The notes under the pieces are model-generated. The model was given only the letters and a program-made list of their open reading frames with translations, was not told the origin of the DNA and did not search any database. Shown here in pieces: positions 8,155 to 15,762 of a stretch of DNA of 18,930 nt. The first letter of the stretch is position 1; every line of letters begins with the position of its first letter. The stretch is taken from NCBI GenBank assembly GCA_019308525.1, contig JAFDIC010000028.1, forward strand, positions 1-18,930, given 5' to 3'. Origin of the DNA: Deltaproteobacteria bacterium. Its GTDB lineage: Bacteria > Desulfobacterota > DSM-4660 > Desulfatiglandales > HGW-15. The translations under genes and the position numbers were made by a program.

Positions 8155-10575
8155 ATGAGTCTGGATTTTGAGACGGCGCAGGTCAGCATAGAAAAGGAGA
8201 TGAGGAAGTCCTACCTGGAGTACTCCATGAGCGTCATTGTTGGCCGCGCTCTACCTGACGTGAGGGATGGCCTCAAGCCCGTGCACCGCAGGGTGCTTTA
8301 CGCAATGCACGAGACAAAGAATTATCACAATAGGCCCTATAAGAAGTCCGCGCGCATCGTGGGGGATGTTATTGGAAAGTATCATCCCCATGGAGACGCC
8401 GCGGTGTATGACACTATCGTGAGGATGGCCCAGGATTTCTCCATGAGGTACCCCCTGATCGACGGGCAGGGTAATTTCGGATCCGTGGATGGGGATCCCC
8501 CCGCGGCGATGAGGTACACCGAGATTAGGATGACCAAACTGGCAGAGGAGTACCTCGAGGACATAGAGAAAGACACGGTGGACCTTTTTGCAAACTATGA
8601 CGGGTCCCTGAGGGAGCCTGCGATCCTCCCTACGAAGGTGCCCGGCCTGCTGATCAACGGCAGTTCCGGCATCGCGGTGGGAATGGCCACCAATATCCCC
8701 CCCCATAACCTGGCGGAGATCTGTAGTGGTATCGTGAAGTTGATAGATGATCCAGACACCGAAGTGCGCGAGCTTATGCGCATAGTAAGGGGACCGGATT
8801 TTCCTACCGCTGGATTCATCCTTGGGACAAAGGGGATCCGGGAGGCCTATGAAACGGGCAGGGGCATAGTCAGGATAAGGGCCAGGGCCTTCATCGAGAA
8901 GGGAAAGAAGGGTAAGGAGCGGATCGTTATTTCCGAGATCCCTTTTCAGGTTAACAAGGCCAGATTGCTGGAAAAGATTGCCGAGCTGGTAAAGGAAAAG
9001 AAGATAGAGGGTGTGGTGGATATCCGCGACGAATCAGACAGGGATGGAATGAGGATCGTCATCGATATCAGGAAGGACGCCAAGCCCATGGTCATCCTCA
9101 ATCGTCTCTACAAGTTTACACAGATGGAGACCTCTTTCGGAATCATCTTCCTGGCCCTTGTTCACGGAAGGCCCCAGGTGCTCAATCTAAAAGAGTTGAT
9201 CCATCAATTTATCAGGCACCGCTACGAAGTAGTGGTAAGGAGGACCGTACATGATCTCACCAAGGCGGAGGAGAGGGCACATATCCTTGAGGGCTTGAAA
9301 AAGGCCCTGGATTCCCTGGACGAGGTGATTGAGACCATCAGGTCTTCTCCTGATCCCAAGAGTGCCAGGGAGAGGCTAGTCTCGGGCTTTGACCTGTCTG
9401 AACCCCAAGCTCAAGCCATTCTCGATATGAGGCTCCAGAGGTTGACGGGGCTGGAAAGGGAAAAGGTGAATACCGAGTACAGGGAACTCCTCAAGGATAT
9501 CAGCAGGTTTAAGTCGATACTGGATAGCCCTGCTCTGGTAAACGAGATAATCAAGGAAGAGACAATAAAGATAATGGAGGATTATGGTGATGAAAGGAGG
9601 ACCGAGATCCTCGAAGACACGGGGGAGATTGATCTCAAGGATCTAATAGCGGACGAGGATATGGTGGTCACCATAAGCCACGATGGTTACATAAAAAGGA
9701 ACCCGATCAGTCTCTACAGGGCGCAAAGGAGGGGCGGCAAGGGGATGACCGGGGTGAGGCCTAAGGAGGAGGACTTTGTTGAACACCTCTTTGTGGCTTC
9801 GTCCCATGACAATCTGCTCTTTTTCACCAACAAAGGTCGTGTGTACTGGAAGAGAGTGCACGAAATCCCCGAGGCGGGCCGCATGTCAAGGGGGAAGGCC
9901 GTGGTCAATCTGCTGGACCTCAAGAGGGGAGAAAGGGTTGCAACCACCCTGGCGGTCAGGGATTTTTCCCAGGATAGGTATGTGGTAATGGCCACAAGAA
10001 GAGGGCTCATCAAGAGGACACCACTGATCGCCTACAGCCATCCCCTTGCGCGTGGCATAACCGCCATAAATATCAGGGAGGGCGATGAGCTTATTTGTGT
10101 TAGGGAAACGAGGGGGGACAGGGACATCTATATGACAACCCGGCGGGGCAAGTGTATCAGGTTCCGGGAATCCGAGATAAGGACTATGGGCAGAGCGGCG
10201 GCGGGAAACATAGGAATACGATTGGAGCCTGGAGACGAGGTCGTTGGAATGGACGTGATAGACGAGACATCCACGATTTTGACCGTCACGGAGAATGGAT
10301 ACGGCAAGCGCACGAGAATTGAAGACTACAGGCGGCAAGCGCGGGGGGGAAAGGGGGTCCTCACGATCAGGATAACCGAGAAGAACGGCTCGGTTGTATA
10401 CGGATCCCAGGTCTCCGATGAGGACGAAATAATGATTATAAGTGGCCAAGGGAAGATTATCAGGCTGAAGGTCCGTGATATTTCCGTCATGGGAAGGAAC
10501 ACCCAGGGAGTGAAGCTCATTGATGTGGCCAGGGGTGAGAAGGTAGTGGCGGTCGCCAGGGTCTTGGAGGATTAG
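8155..10575 (+). CDS. gyrA: DNA gyrase subunit A
   Basis: The DNA-cleaving subunit of gyrase, 806 residues. The N-terminus has [17 protein letters not shown] (30-46). The active-site tyrosine is Tyr121 in [16 protein letters not shown] (524-530) is the GyrA box that separates gyrase from topoisomerase IV ParC and marks the DNA-wrapping C-terminal beta-pinwheel. The ATG start is fixed by AAGGAGA (8142-8148) at normal spacing. It lies 97 bp behind gyrB in the same direction, as a two-gene gyrase operon. In the quinolone-resistance region the residue equivalent to E. coli Ser83 is Ala82 ([10 protein letters not shown]), while the Asp87 equivalent (Asp86) is kept. Confidence 0.98.
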   Translation: MSLDFETAQVSIEKEMRKSYLEYSMSVIVGRALPDVRDGLKPVHRRVLYAMHETKNYHNRPYKKSARIVGDVIGKYHPHGDAAVYDTIVRMAQDFSMRYPLIDGQGNFGSVDGDPPAAMRYTEIRMTKLAEEYLEDIEKDTVDLFANYDGSLREPAILPTKVPGLLINGSSGIAVGMATNIPPHNLAEICSGIVKLIDDPDTEVRELMRIVRGPDFPTAGFILGTKGIREAYETGRGIVRIRARAFIEKGKKGKERIVISEIPFQVNKARLLEKIAELVKEKKIEGVVDIRDESDRDGMRIVIDIRKDAKPMVILNRLYKFTQMETSFGIIFLALVHGRPQVLNLKELIHQFIRHRYEVVVRRTVHDLTKAEERAHILEGLKKALDSLDEVIETIRSSPDPKSARERLVSGFDLSEPQAQAILDMRLQRLTGLEREKVNTEYRELLKDISRFKSILDSPALVNEIIKEETIKIMEDYGDERRTEILEDTGEIDLKDLIADEDMVVTISHDGYIKRNPISLYRAQRRGGKGMTGVRPKEEDFVEHLFVASSHDNLLFFTNKGRVYWKRVHEIPEAGRMSRGKAVVNLLDLKRGERVATTLAVRDFSQDRYVVMATRRGLIKRTPLIAYSHPLARGITAINIREGDELICVRETRGDRDIYMTTRRGKCIRFRESEIRTMGRAAAGNIGIRLEPGDEVVGMDVIDETSTILTVTENGYGKRTRIEDYRRQARGGKGVLTIRITEKNGSVVYGSQVSDEDEIMIISGQGKIIRLKVRDISVMGRNTQGVKLIDVARGEKVVAVARVLED

Positions 10576-10651
10576 GTGAGGCTGTAAAGATGTCTCAGCA
10601 CTGAGGCTTACCCTGGGGGCGGGGGTGTAAGTGATTCATGGAGCATTGGCC

Positions 10652-11674
10652 ATGGAAGGAACCATGGAAAGGATTGCGGTGATTGGCGCTGGGAGCTGGG
10701 GGACCACCCTGGGAAACATGCTTGCAAAAAAAGGACACAGGGTCGACCTTTGGGTCAGGGAGGAGGAAGTCTATGAGCAGATAAAGGAGGAGAGGACAAA
10801 CCGCACCTTCCTGCCTGGTATGAAGTTAACGGCCCGGCTGAATCCAGTCACTAGCTTCGAAGAGGCGCTGAGAGACAAGGATATTGTGCTGCTTGTAGTC
10901 CCTTCCCATGTCTTCAGGGGCGTCCTTGAAAGTGTGCGACCTTATATCAGCGGGGACATGTCTCTTGTGTCAGCCACCAAGGGGATCGAAAATGAATCTC
11001 TTCAGACTATGTCGGAGGTGGCGGAGGGTGTGCTGGGTGAGATTGGGGAAAGGTTTGCGTGTCTCGCCGGCCCCAGTTTTGCCAGGGAGGTATTTCTGAA
11101 GCGTCCGACGGCGGTGACCATAGCCAGCCCCAACCAGGGCCTGGCCGAAAGGCTCCAGGGCGTGTTTTCCACGGAGCATTTCAGGGTGTACAGAAGTCAA
11201 GACCTGATTGGAGTTCAGCTTTGCGGCGCAATAAAGAATGTTATAGCGATAGCGGCTGGGGCGTCGGACGGCCTCAATTTCGGCAACAATGCGAGAGCGG
11301 CCCTCATCAGCAGGGGACTGGCGGAGATCACGAGGCTTGGCGTAACCATGGGAGCCAACCCCATGACCTTTGCCGGACTGGCGGGCATGGGCGACCTTGT
11401 TTTGACTTGCACAGGTGACTTGAGCCGAAACAGGACAGTGGGACTAAAAATTGGAGAAGGCTTGGAACTGGGTGAAATCACCGGCACTATGACCATGGTG
11501 GCTGAAGGCATCAGGACTACTAAGTCGGTCTATGAACTCGCCAGAAAGATGAATGTCGACATGCCGATTTGCACCCAGGTGTATGAAATTCTCTATAAGG
11601 GGAAAGACCCCAGAGAGGCCGTGAGGGATCTGATGGGGCGGGCCCTTAAGAGCGAACTTGAGGAGCTTGGATAG
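10652..11674 (+). CDS. gpsA: NAD(P)-dependent glycerol-3-phosphate dehydrogenase
   Basis: The enzyme reduces dihydroxyacetone phosphate to sn-glycerol 3-phosphate for phospholipid synthesis (cytoplasm). The Rossmann motif IAVIGAGSWGTTLGNML opens the protein. VPSHVFR, SATKGIENE, LAGPSFAREV, GVQLCGAIKNVIAIAAGASDG (containing the catalytic Lys) and AGMGDLVLTCTGDLSRNR are all family motifs. With the ATG at 10652 it is 340 residues, the normal size. A GTG at 10631 and an ATG at 10664 are also in frame; 10652 is preferred because GGAG lies 8 bases upstream. It follows gyrA after about 75 bp, a spacer with a short CTCAG-CA-CTGAG inverted repeat (10594-10605). Confidence 0.96.
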   Translation: MEGTMERIAVIGAGSWGTTLGNMLAKKGHRVDLWVREEEVYEQIKEERTNRTFLPGMKLTARLNPVTSFEEALRDKDIVLLVVPSHVFRGVLESVRPYISGDMSLVSATKGIENESLQTMSEVAEGVLGEIGERFACLAGPSFAREVFLKRPTAVTIASPNQGLAERLQGVFSTEHFRVYRSQDLIGVQLCGAIKNVIAIAAGASDGLNFGNNARAALISRGLAEITRLGVTMGANPMTFAGLAGMGDLVLTCTGDLSRNRTVGLKIGEGLELGEITGTMTMVAEGIRTTKSVYELARKMNVDMPICTQVYEILYKGKDPREAVRDLMGRALKSELEELG

Positions 11675-11728
11675 CGCTCGGCGCTGGAGAGATACGTGAG
11701 GCCTGGACCTTATTGGGCGTGGGCCAGG
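11675..11728. other. Convergent spacer with nested inverted repeats
   Basis: Between gpsA (plus) and the membrane protein gene (minus), GAGATAC (11689-11695) is mirrored by GTATCTC (11739-11745), with CCTGG/CCAGG nested inside. AGCGC-TCG-GCGCT overlaps the gpsA stop. The structure could act as a two-way terminator, but it lacks T-runs and extends into the end of the membrane protein gene. Confidence 0.3.
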
Positions 11729-12838
11729 TCAAATCTGTGTATCTCCTGGCTGGTACTGGGCCGATTGTGGGAAGAGAAAGTGTAGGATGGTGGAACATTC
11801 GAGACCAAAGGGAAGGTATCCCGCGTACCCGAGCAAGGGCATTTCGAAAATGTGGAATCTTTGGACAAAGGGTATAGTGTACACCCATTTTGCGAAACTG
11901 TGAAAATTCCACATCTCCCAGAAGAAGCCGCATACAAGCGCACTCAATGCCGAAGAGATGACGAGTGTCCAATCGCCCTCAGGAACCAGGGAAAACACGT
12001 GGTGATCACCGAAGAGCACCTGTAGTGAAATCATGATGAGAAAGGGCGATACCCAGATGAGAGGGAAGAGATAATCAGGGTAGAGGCCTATAAGGGCCAG
12101 TCCCAAGCCGGCCAGGGCGAGGACCAGGACCGCGGATAGTTTTGGGTGGGGGATGTTGAGGGGCAGGAAGGCGGTGAAGGTCTCCTTTATCCAGGTGGAG
12201 CCCTGGATCAGTTCTCGGGTGGTCAGTACCGCGGGAAGCACGGTTGAAAAGGGGAGCGTTGCAAACCAAAAGTATTCCCATGAATCAAACTGTTTCCCCA
12301 CGTAATACCAGTTGTGGACAAAGCGATTGAGGAACTCGAAAAACCACCAGAACAGGGCGCTTGCCGGGAACAGGGCAAGAAAGAGCCTCGTTTGGTTGAC
12401 GAGCATACACCTGGCGCTATTCCTGTATGCGAGAGCGCTGACCAAGATGATATATCCCCACCATATTGGTGTGAATGTGTGGGGCTGAACCTTGGAGAAA
12501 AAGGGAAATCTGGTCCATGCAATAAACCACGAGCCGGCAGCTAGGGCCATGCCTGTCCACCCCCACCAGGGAAAGGAGGCAGGGCGCCTTTTTTTTCTAC
12601 CTGCTCGCCTGCGTGTAAGCGCCCTGTGAAAGAAGGGAGATAGGACGGCCGCGAGAAAGGCAGAGTAGAGAAGAAAAGCTACCCAGGAAAAGGGAGCTTG
12701 GAGGACCCGGAAGGTAGTGGGCGGGAATTGGAGGTAGGGCGTCAGGGGCCTGCCATATAGAAAGACACCCAGGAGAGGAAGCCCGAGCAACATGAAGGAG
12801 ACAATGGCAAGCTTGAGGATTCGGCTGCTTGGCGTCAT
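11729..12838 (-). CDS. Polytopic membrane protein of unknown function
   Basis: 369 residues with about ten hydrophobic segments and a basic cytoplasmic-looking loop (RRRAGRKKRRP) after the second. I do not recognise a named family. Two aromatic-rich stretches look alike: FWWFFEFLNRFVHNWYYVG in the middle, and GFFWEMWNFHSFAKWVYTIP near the C-terminus. Both keep F-(F/W)-E-x-x-N followed by aromatic and His residues, which suggests an internal duplication. The end (FEMPLLGYAGYLPFGLEC) has the strongest look of conservation. The ATG at 12838 was chosen for its GGGGA seven bases upstream; a GTG at 12883 would add 15 residues. It is transcribed against most of its neighbours from its own promoter. 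A carotenoid/isoprenoid-type membrane enzyme is possible but unsupported. Confidence 0.8.
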   Translation of the reverse strand: MTPSSRILKLAIVSFMLLGLPLLGVFLYGRPLTPYLQFPPTTFRVLQAPFSWVAFLLYSAFLAAVLSPFFHRALTRRRAGRKKRRPASFPWWGWTGMALAAGSWFIAWTRFPFFSKVQPHTFTPIWWGYIILVSALAYRNSARCMLVNQTRLFLALFPASALFWWFFEFLNRFVHNWYYVGKQFDSWEYFWFATLPFSTVLPAVLTTRELIQGSTWIKETFTAFLPLNIPHPKLSAVLVLALAGLGLALIGLYPDYLFPLIWVSPFLIMISLQVLFGDHHVFSLVPEGDWTLVISSALSALVCGFFWEMWNFHSFAKWVYTIPFVQRFHIFEMPLLGYAGYLPFGLECSTILHFLFPQSAQYQPGDTQI

Positions 12839-12896
12839 GTATCGGTCCCCAGGTAATCCATAGCGAAAGAGGTTACAAGGCACTCATCTTGCCTCT

Positions 12897-12925
12897 ATTA
12901 TAAATCTCATGTGCCGCGAGGTCTA
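12897..12925 (-). promoter_or_regulatory. Promoter of the membrane protein gene
   Basis: On the minus strand TAGACC (12920-12925, 4 of 6 to TTGACA) and a perfect TATAAT (12897-12902) are 17 bases apart. Transcription would start about 50 nt before the ATG at 12838. Confidence 0.5.
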
Positions 12926-13016
12926 CAGGGAAGTGGATTTTGGGGATCGGTAGCTTGATGTACCATGACCTGGGTCAGATATCAGAGGAGGGATGGGGGT
13001 TTCGGGAGGAGCTATT

Positions 13017-13199
13017 ATGGAGTCTTTGCAACCCAAGGGCGAGAGAGTCAAGAAGGCGATAAAGTGGATCTCTGATACTAGAGCCCATGAACAGGAGGCA
13101 TCCCTGTCCGGGCTTATTCAGAGGGCGTGCCTGAAATTCAACCTCTCTCCCAAAGAGGAGGAATTCCTCAGGAATTTTTACGAGCAGGCGGGGCGATAG
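13017..13199 (+). CDS. Small hypothetical protein (60 aa)
   Basis: A 60-residue, highly charged, probably all-helical protein (MESLQPKGERVKKAIKWISD..., ending SPKEEEFLRNFYEQAGR). The ATG is backed by an excellent GGAGGAG six bases upstream, which, with the protein-like composition, is the main reason to call it real. There are no cysteines for metal binding apart from one (RACLKF) and no membrane segment. It stands alone, divergent from the membrane protein gene and convergent with the two-TM gene. It looks like small proteins seen in other anaerobic deltaproteobacteria, but I cannot assign a family. Confidence 0.7.
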   Translation: MESLQPKGERVKKAIKWISDTRAHEQEASLSGLIQRACLKFNLSPKEEEFLRNFYEQAGR

Positions 13200-13258
13200 G
13201 AGGAGGACATTTCAAGGGAGTAAATGTCGAGGGGTCTCCCGCGGGGTTTGCGAGTAGA

Positions 13259-13516
13259 TCACATGCGGATGATGTCTTTTTCCCTGATCTTCCTTATGCT
13301 GAGCCTGATCAAGAAGAAGGATGACAGAGAGGCCAGCAAGGCACTGGTTGCTCCTGTGACGATGGGGGCCCATGAACCCCTCTCATGCAAGTGAGAGATG
13401 CCTACCCACACAGACACGGCGGAAAGAAAGATTATGTAGCAGGTCGCGATGAGGGTTGCTATGATAACCAGCCAAAGGGCGAGTTTCCTGGGGGGGACAT
13501 GGTCCTTTTCGATCAT
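13259..13516 (-). CDS. Small two-TM membrane protein coupled to dnaA2
   Basis: 85 residues with two transmembrane helices (about 12-37, LALWLVIIATLIATCYIIFL onward, and about 50-70), a short external hairpin containing HLHERGSW, and a basic tail (RLSIRKIREKD). Its ATG overlaps the stop of the second dnaA gene as ATGA, so the two are almost certainly co-transcribed and translationally coupled. No known family is recognised. The gene order suggests, but does not show, a link between this DnaA and the membrane. Confidence 0.75.
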   Translation of the reverse strand: MIEKDHVPPRKLALWLVIIATLIATCYIIFLSAVSVWVGISHLHERGSWAPIVTGATSALLASLSSFFLIRLSIRKIREKDIIRM

Positions 13517-14862
13517 CGTGTCATATCCATCAGTTTTTGTCTCAAAAAGTCCACGTGGTTGCGTACCTTGGGGTCCTTTTGCATCATGTGTTCGATCACT
13601 TCTGATGCGTAAAGTACGCTCGAATGGTTGCGGTTGATGGTTTGGCCGATGTCCTGGACTGTAAAGTCAGTATGCAGGCGGCACAGATAAACGTATATGT
13701 TGCGGGGATAGGAATGGATCTTTTTCCTGGACTTTGATCTGAGGATGGCTGGGTCGACCTTGAAATACTTGCAGATCAGGGCCTGAATATCTGTCGGGGT
13801 GATGGTGGTCTTCAAAGGGACGTGACACCTCAAGACTTCCCGGGCAAGATCCAGGTTGATTTTCTCCTGGAGGAGTTCAGACTTGGCCTTGATGCACTTG
13901 AGGGTGCTTTCTATTCGGCGGATATCGCCTTCCAGGGACTTGGCGAGCAATTCGATTACCTCATCTCGAAGGCAAAGCTCTTGTTCCATGGCCTTTCTTT
14001 CGACTATTCTGAGCCGGGTGTGGTAATCGGGCGGATCGATTGTGGTAATGATTCCGGAAGTCAGCCTCGAAGAAAGCCCCTTTCTTAAGTGGGGAATGTT
14101 CTTGGGAAGCAAAGCGCTGGTAAATATGAGCTTCTTGTTGTCATTTACCAGTGCGTCCAGGGTATGCTCAAGTTCGGCCTGGGTCTTTTCCTTGCCACTG
14201 AAGAAGTGCACCTCCTCCAAGAGGAGGACGTCGCAGGAGCGGCGGAACTTGTTCTTGAATTCGTCAATGCGATTCGTCTTTAAGGCCATGATCATCTGGT
14301 TTACAAAGTCCTCGGCCGTAAGGTACAGGACCCTTACCTTGGGGTCCATGTCTAGAATTGCGTTGCCAATGGCCTGGGAAAGGTGACTTTTTCCGAGACC
14401 GGTCTTTGCAAGCATGAATATGTGACTGTAGGGCCAGGACCCCCCGTTCGTGATGGCCCTGGAAACAGAGTATGCAAATTCGTTGCATTTGCCGACCACA
14501 AACCTGTCAAATGTGAACTCCCTGTTCAAGAACCTCCTTCCGGGAAGGCCGTATGACTCCATTTTCGGCAAGGCAAGTTGCCTTGGAGCCCCTGTGGTGG
14601 AGAAGTCGGGCCTGTGGTTTTCCAGGGAATTCATCTTGAATGAAAGTCGACATTCCCTCTGCGTGATTTTGTGGAATGTTTGCTCCAGGAGTAACCTGTA
14701 GTTGTCTGAAATCCAGTTGAGGGAGAACTTGTTTGGACAGCCGAGTACTATAGTGTCACCTTTGTCTTCGAGGTACTTAAGTGGGGCTATCCACATGGTA
14801 AAGCTGTGTTCGGGCAGTTCATCCTTGATTTCTTCCTTTACCTTTTCCCATATCGTGGTCAT
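13513..14862 (-). CDS. dnaA: DnaA-like replication initiator 2 (Walker B Glu-Glu)
   Basis: 449 residues with DnaA domains I (1-78), AAA+ (about 112-345) and IV (about 352-449). The P-loop AKTGLGKSHL (152-161) is good, but Walker B reads DVLLLEEVHFF (211-221), with Glu216-Glu217 in place of the Asp-Asp of DnaA. Arg266 in LSSR is the arginine finger and Arg315 the sensor II arginine. The recognition helix has NHSSVLYA (412-419), where DnaA normally has DHTTV. The ATG at 14862 is set by GAGAGGA five bases upstream and a typical MTTIWEKVKEEI start; the frame stays open upstream to 15159 but lacks a better start. It runs opposite to dnaN-gyrB-gyrA. Which of the two DnaA proteins initiates replication cannot be decided from sequence. 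Confidence 0.92.
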   Translation of the reverse strand: MTTIWEKVKEEIKDELPEHSFTMWIAPLKYLEDKGDTIVLGCPNKFSLNWISDNYRLLLEQTFHKITQRECRLSFKMNSLENHRPDFSTTGAPRQLALPKMESYGLPGRRFLNREFTFDRFVVGKCNEFAYSVSRAITNGGSWPYSHIFMLAKTGLGKSHLSQAIGNAILDMDPKVRVLYLTAEDFVNQMIMALKTNRIDEFKNKFRRSCDVLLLEEVHFFSGKEKTQAELEHTLDALVNDNKKLIFTSALLPKNIPHLRKGLSSRLTSGIITTIDPPDYHTRLRIVERKAMEQELCLRDEVIELLAKSLEGDIRRIESTLKCIKAKSELLQEKINLDLAREVLRCHVPLKTTITPTDIQALICKYFKVDPAILRSKSRKKIHSYPRNIYVYLCRLHTDFTVQDIGQTINRNHSSVLYASEVIEHMMQKDPKVRNHVDFLRQKLMDMTR

Positions 14863-14939
14863 TTTCGTCCTCTCAAGATAGGTGGAAGGGGAGTTGTCGC
14901 TGGAATTGATATTTGTGTTCTCCAAGGATTTCAGGCCGC

Positions 14940-14969
14940 CTTTTACCTGAATTGAGCAGGGACTGTCAA
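14940..14969 (-). promoter_or_regulatory. Candidate promoter of dnaA2
   Basis: On the minus strand a perfect TTGACA (14964-14969) is followed after 18 bases by TAAAAG (14940-14945, 4 of 6). The implied leader is about 70 nt and ends in the strong GAGAGGA ribosome-binding site. Confidence 0.4.
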
Positions 14970-15140
14970 AGCCCATAAGGGCAGAGAAAAGGTTACCCTC
15001 AACAGGCATACTGACAACGGATAAGCCTCTGAAAATACGCATGTAAAGTGACCCAAAGACATAACGTGTGAGCAAGTAAGGGGATTTTGGGAGAACAGGA
15101 ATCGGACACAAATTCAAAGGCTTTTGGGAAGTAACTATTC

Positions 15141-15149
15141 TGTGGAAAA
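15141..15149 (-). promoter_or_regulatory. DnaA-box-like nonamer
   Basis: TTTTCCACA on the minus strand differs from the consensus TTATNCACA at one base and lies at the edge of the AT-rich stretch upstream of dnaA2. Confidence 0.35.
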
Positions 15150-15216
15150 AAAATATCACATTTTCGATCTTTCATTTTCTTTAGGTTTCGGGATTTTTCT
15201 CCAAAATTCAATTTAT

Positions 15217-15225
15217 TTATCCGCA
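15217..15225 (+). promoter_or_regulatory. DnaA-box-like nonamer
   Basis: TTATCCGCA differs from TTATCCACA at one base. A partial copy, TTATCCG, lies on the minus strand at 15018-15024. Confidence 0.3.
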
Positions 15226-15445
15226 TTTTTCTGCTGCTTGTCCTGGAATTCCGGGGCCTTGGTTCCGGGTAAGGTTCTTGCATAGCCCATGATCTTGCAG
15301 TAATTATAATAAGTTGCAACCAAGAGGGAAACGGAGGGAAGCCCACCGCCGTGACGGAGAAAAAGAAAAAACTGCCTTTTCTTAGAACCAATATTTGGCA
15401 ATACCTCCATGAGCACCGAAATTTGACGAAAAATGGGCTTGAGAA

Positions 15446-15454
15446 TTTTTTCAC
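15446..15454 (+). promoter_or_regulatory. DnaA-box-like nonamer
   Basis: TTTTTCACA has one mismatch to TTATNCACA, at the same third position as the site at 15141. Confidence 0.3.
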
Positions 15455-15587
15455 ATCCCCCTGGGGGGCATCGTGGAGATGACAAGGCAGGCCCCTTGCA
15501 AAAAGGGCTTGGTCCAGGGAAAACCCCGGTGCGCTGTCTCGGCTTGTCGGGAGGCGGTGAGGTGGAAAGATGCTGACGAAGGGCAGA

Positions 15588-15603
15588 TGTTTCACGTGAA
15601 ACA
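15588..15603. promoter_or_regulatory. parS centromere site
   Basis: TGTTTCACGTGAAACA is a perfect match to the bacterial chromosomal parS consensus and a perfect palindrome, extended by one A/T pair on each side (15587-15604). ParB loads here as a CTP-dependent clamp. It is 160 bp upstream of parA, and it is the only copy I see in the window. Confidence 0.95.
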
Positions 15604-15691
15604 TAAATCGCTTTCCAAAGTTGCCTTTATGTGCTATCAGCGTCCATGCAGGGGAATATTGTGAGCCACTGCCTGTAGGAATGGGTACTAT

Positions 15692-15721
15692 TTGCCCTGG
15701 AGAATGTGCTATAATTATAAT
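15692..15721 (+). promoter_or_regulatory. parAB promoter
   Basis: Two overlapping-phase perfect TATAAT hexamers occur (15710-15715 and 15716-15721). The first has an extended -10 TGC directly before it. The second has TTGCCC (15692-15697, 4 of 6) 18 bases upstream. The start would be about 40 nt before the parA ATG and about 110 bp downstream of parS. Confidence 0.55.
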
Positions 15722-15762
15722 TCCCTTGACCTGGATGAGAAAACCCTTTGCTAGCGAAGACA

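Larger units (their letters stand above)
14863..15762. other. 900-bp intergenic region dnaA2-parA with parS
   Basis: Between divergent dnaA2 and parA I find no gene with a plausible ribosome-binding site. The region holds the dnaA2 promoter, an AT-rich stretch (about 15130-15235), three degenerate DnaA-box-like nonamers, a CCCCC-T-GGGGGG palindrome near 15466, the parS site and the parAB promoter. A second, secondary origin or a DnaA-binding control region is possible. Plus-strand composition does not reverse here, which argues against its being the main origin. Confidence 0.55.

Noticed and set aside
12571..12600. Terminator-like GGCGCC followed by T8
   Set aside because: It lies inside the membrane protein gene, where it encodes the basic KKRRP loop on the minus strand.
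14863..15159. DnaA2 extended upstream to 15159
   Set aside because: The frame is open, but DnaA domain I begins naturally at the ATG at 14862, which has GAGAGGA at good spacing. The added 99 residues look like translated non-coding DNA.
15213..15485. 90-residue minus-strand frame ending in KAPEFQDKQQKNADK
   Set aside because: The C-terminal end looks protein-like, but no start has a ribosome-binding site and the rest lacks coherent composition. Kept as non-coding.
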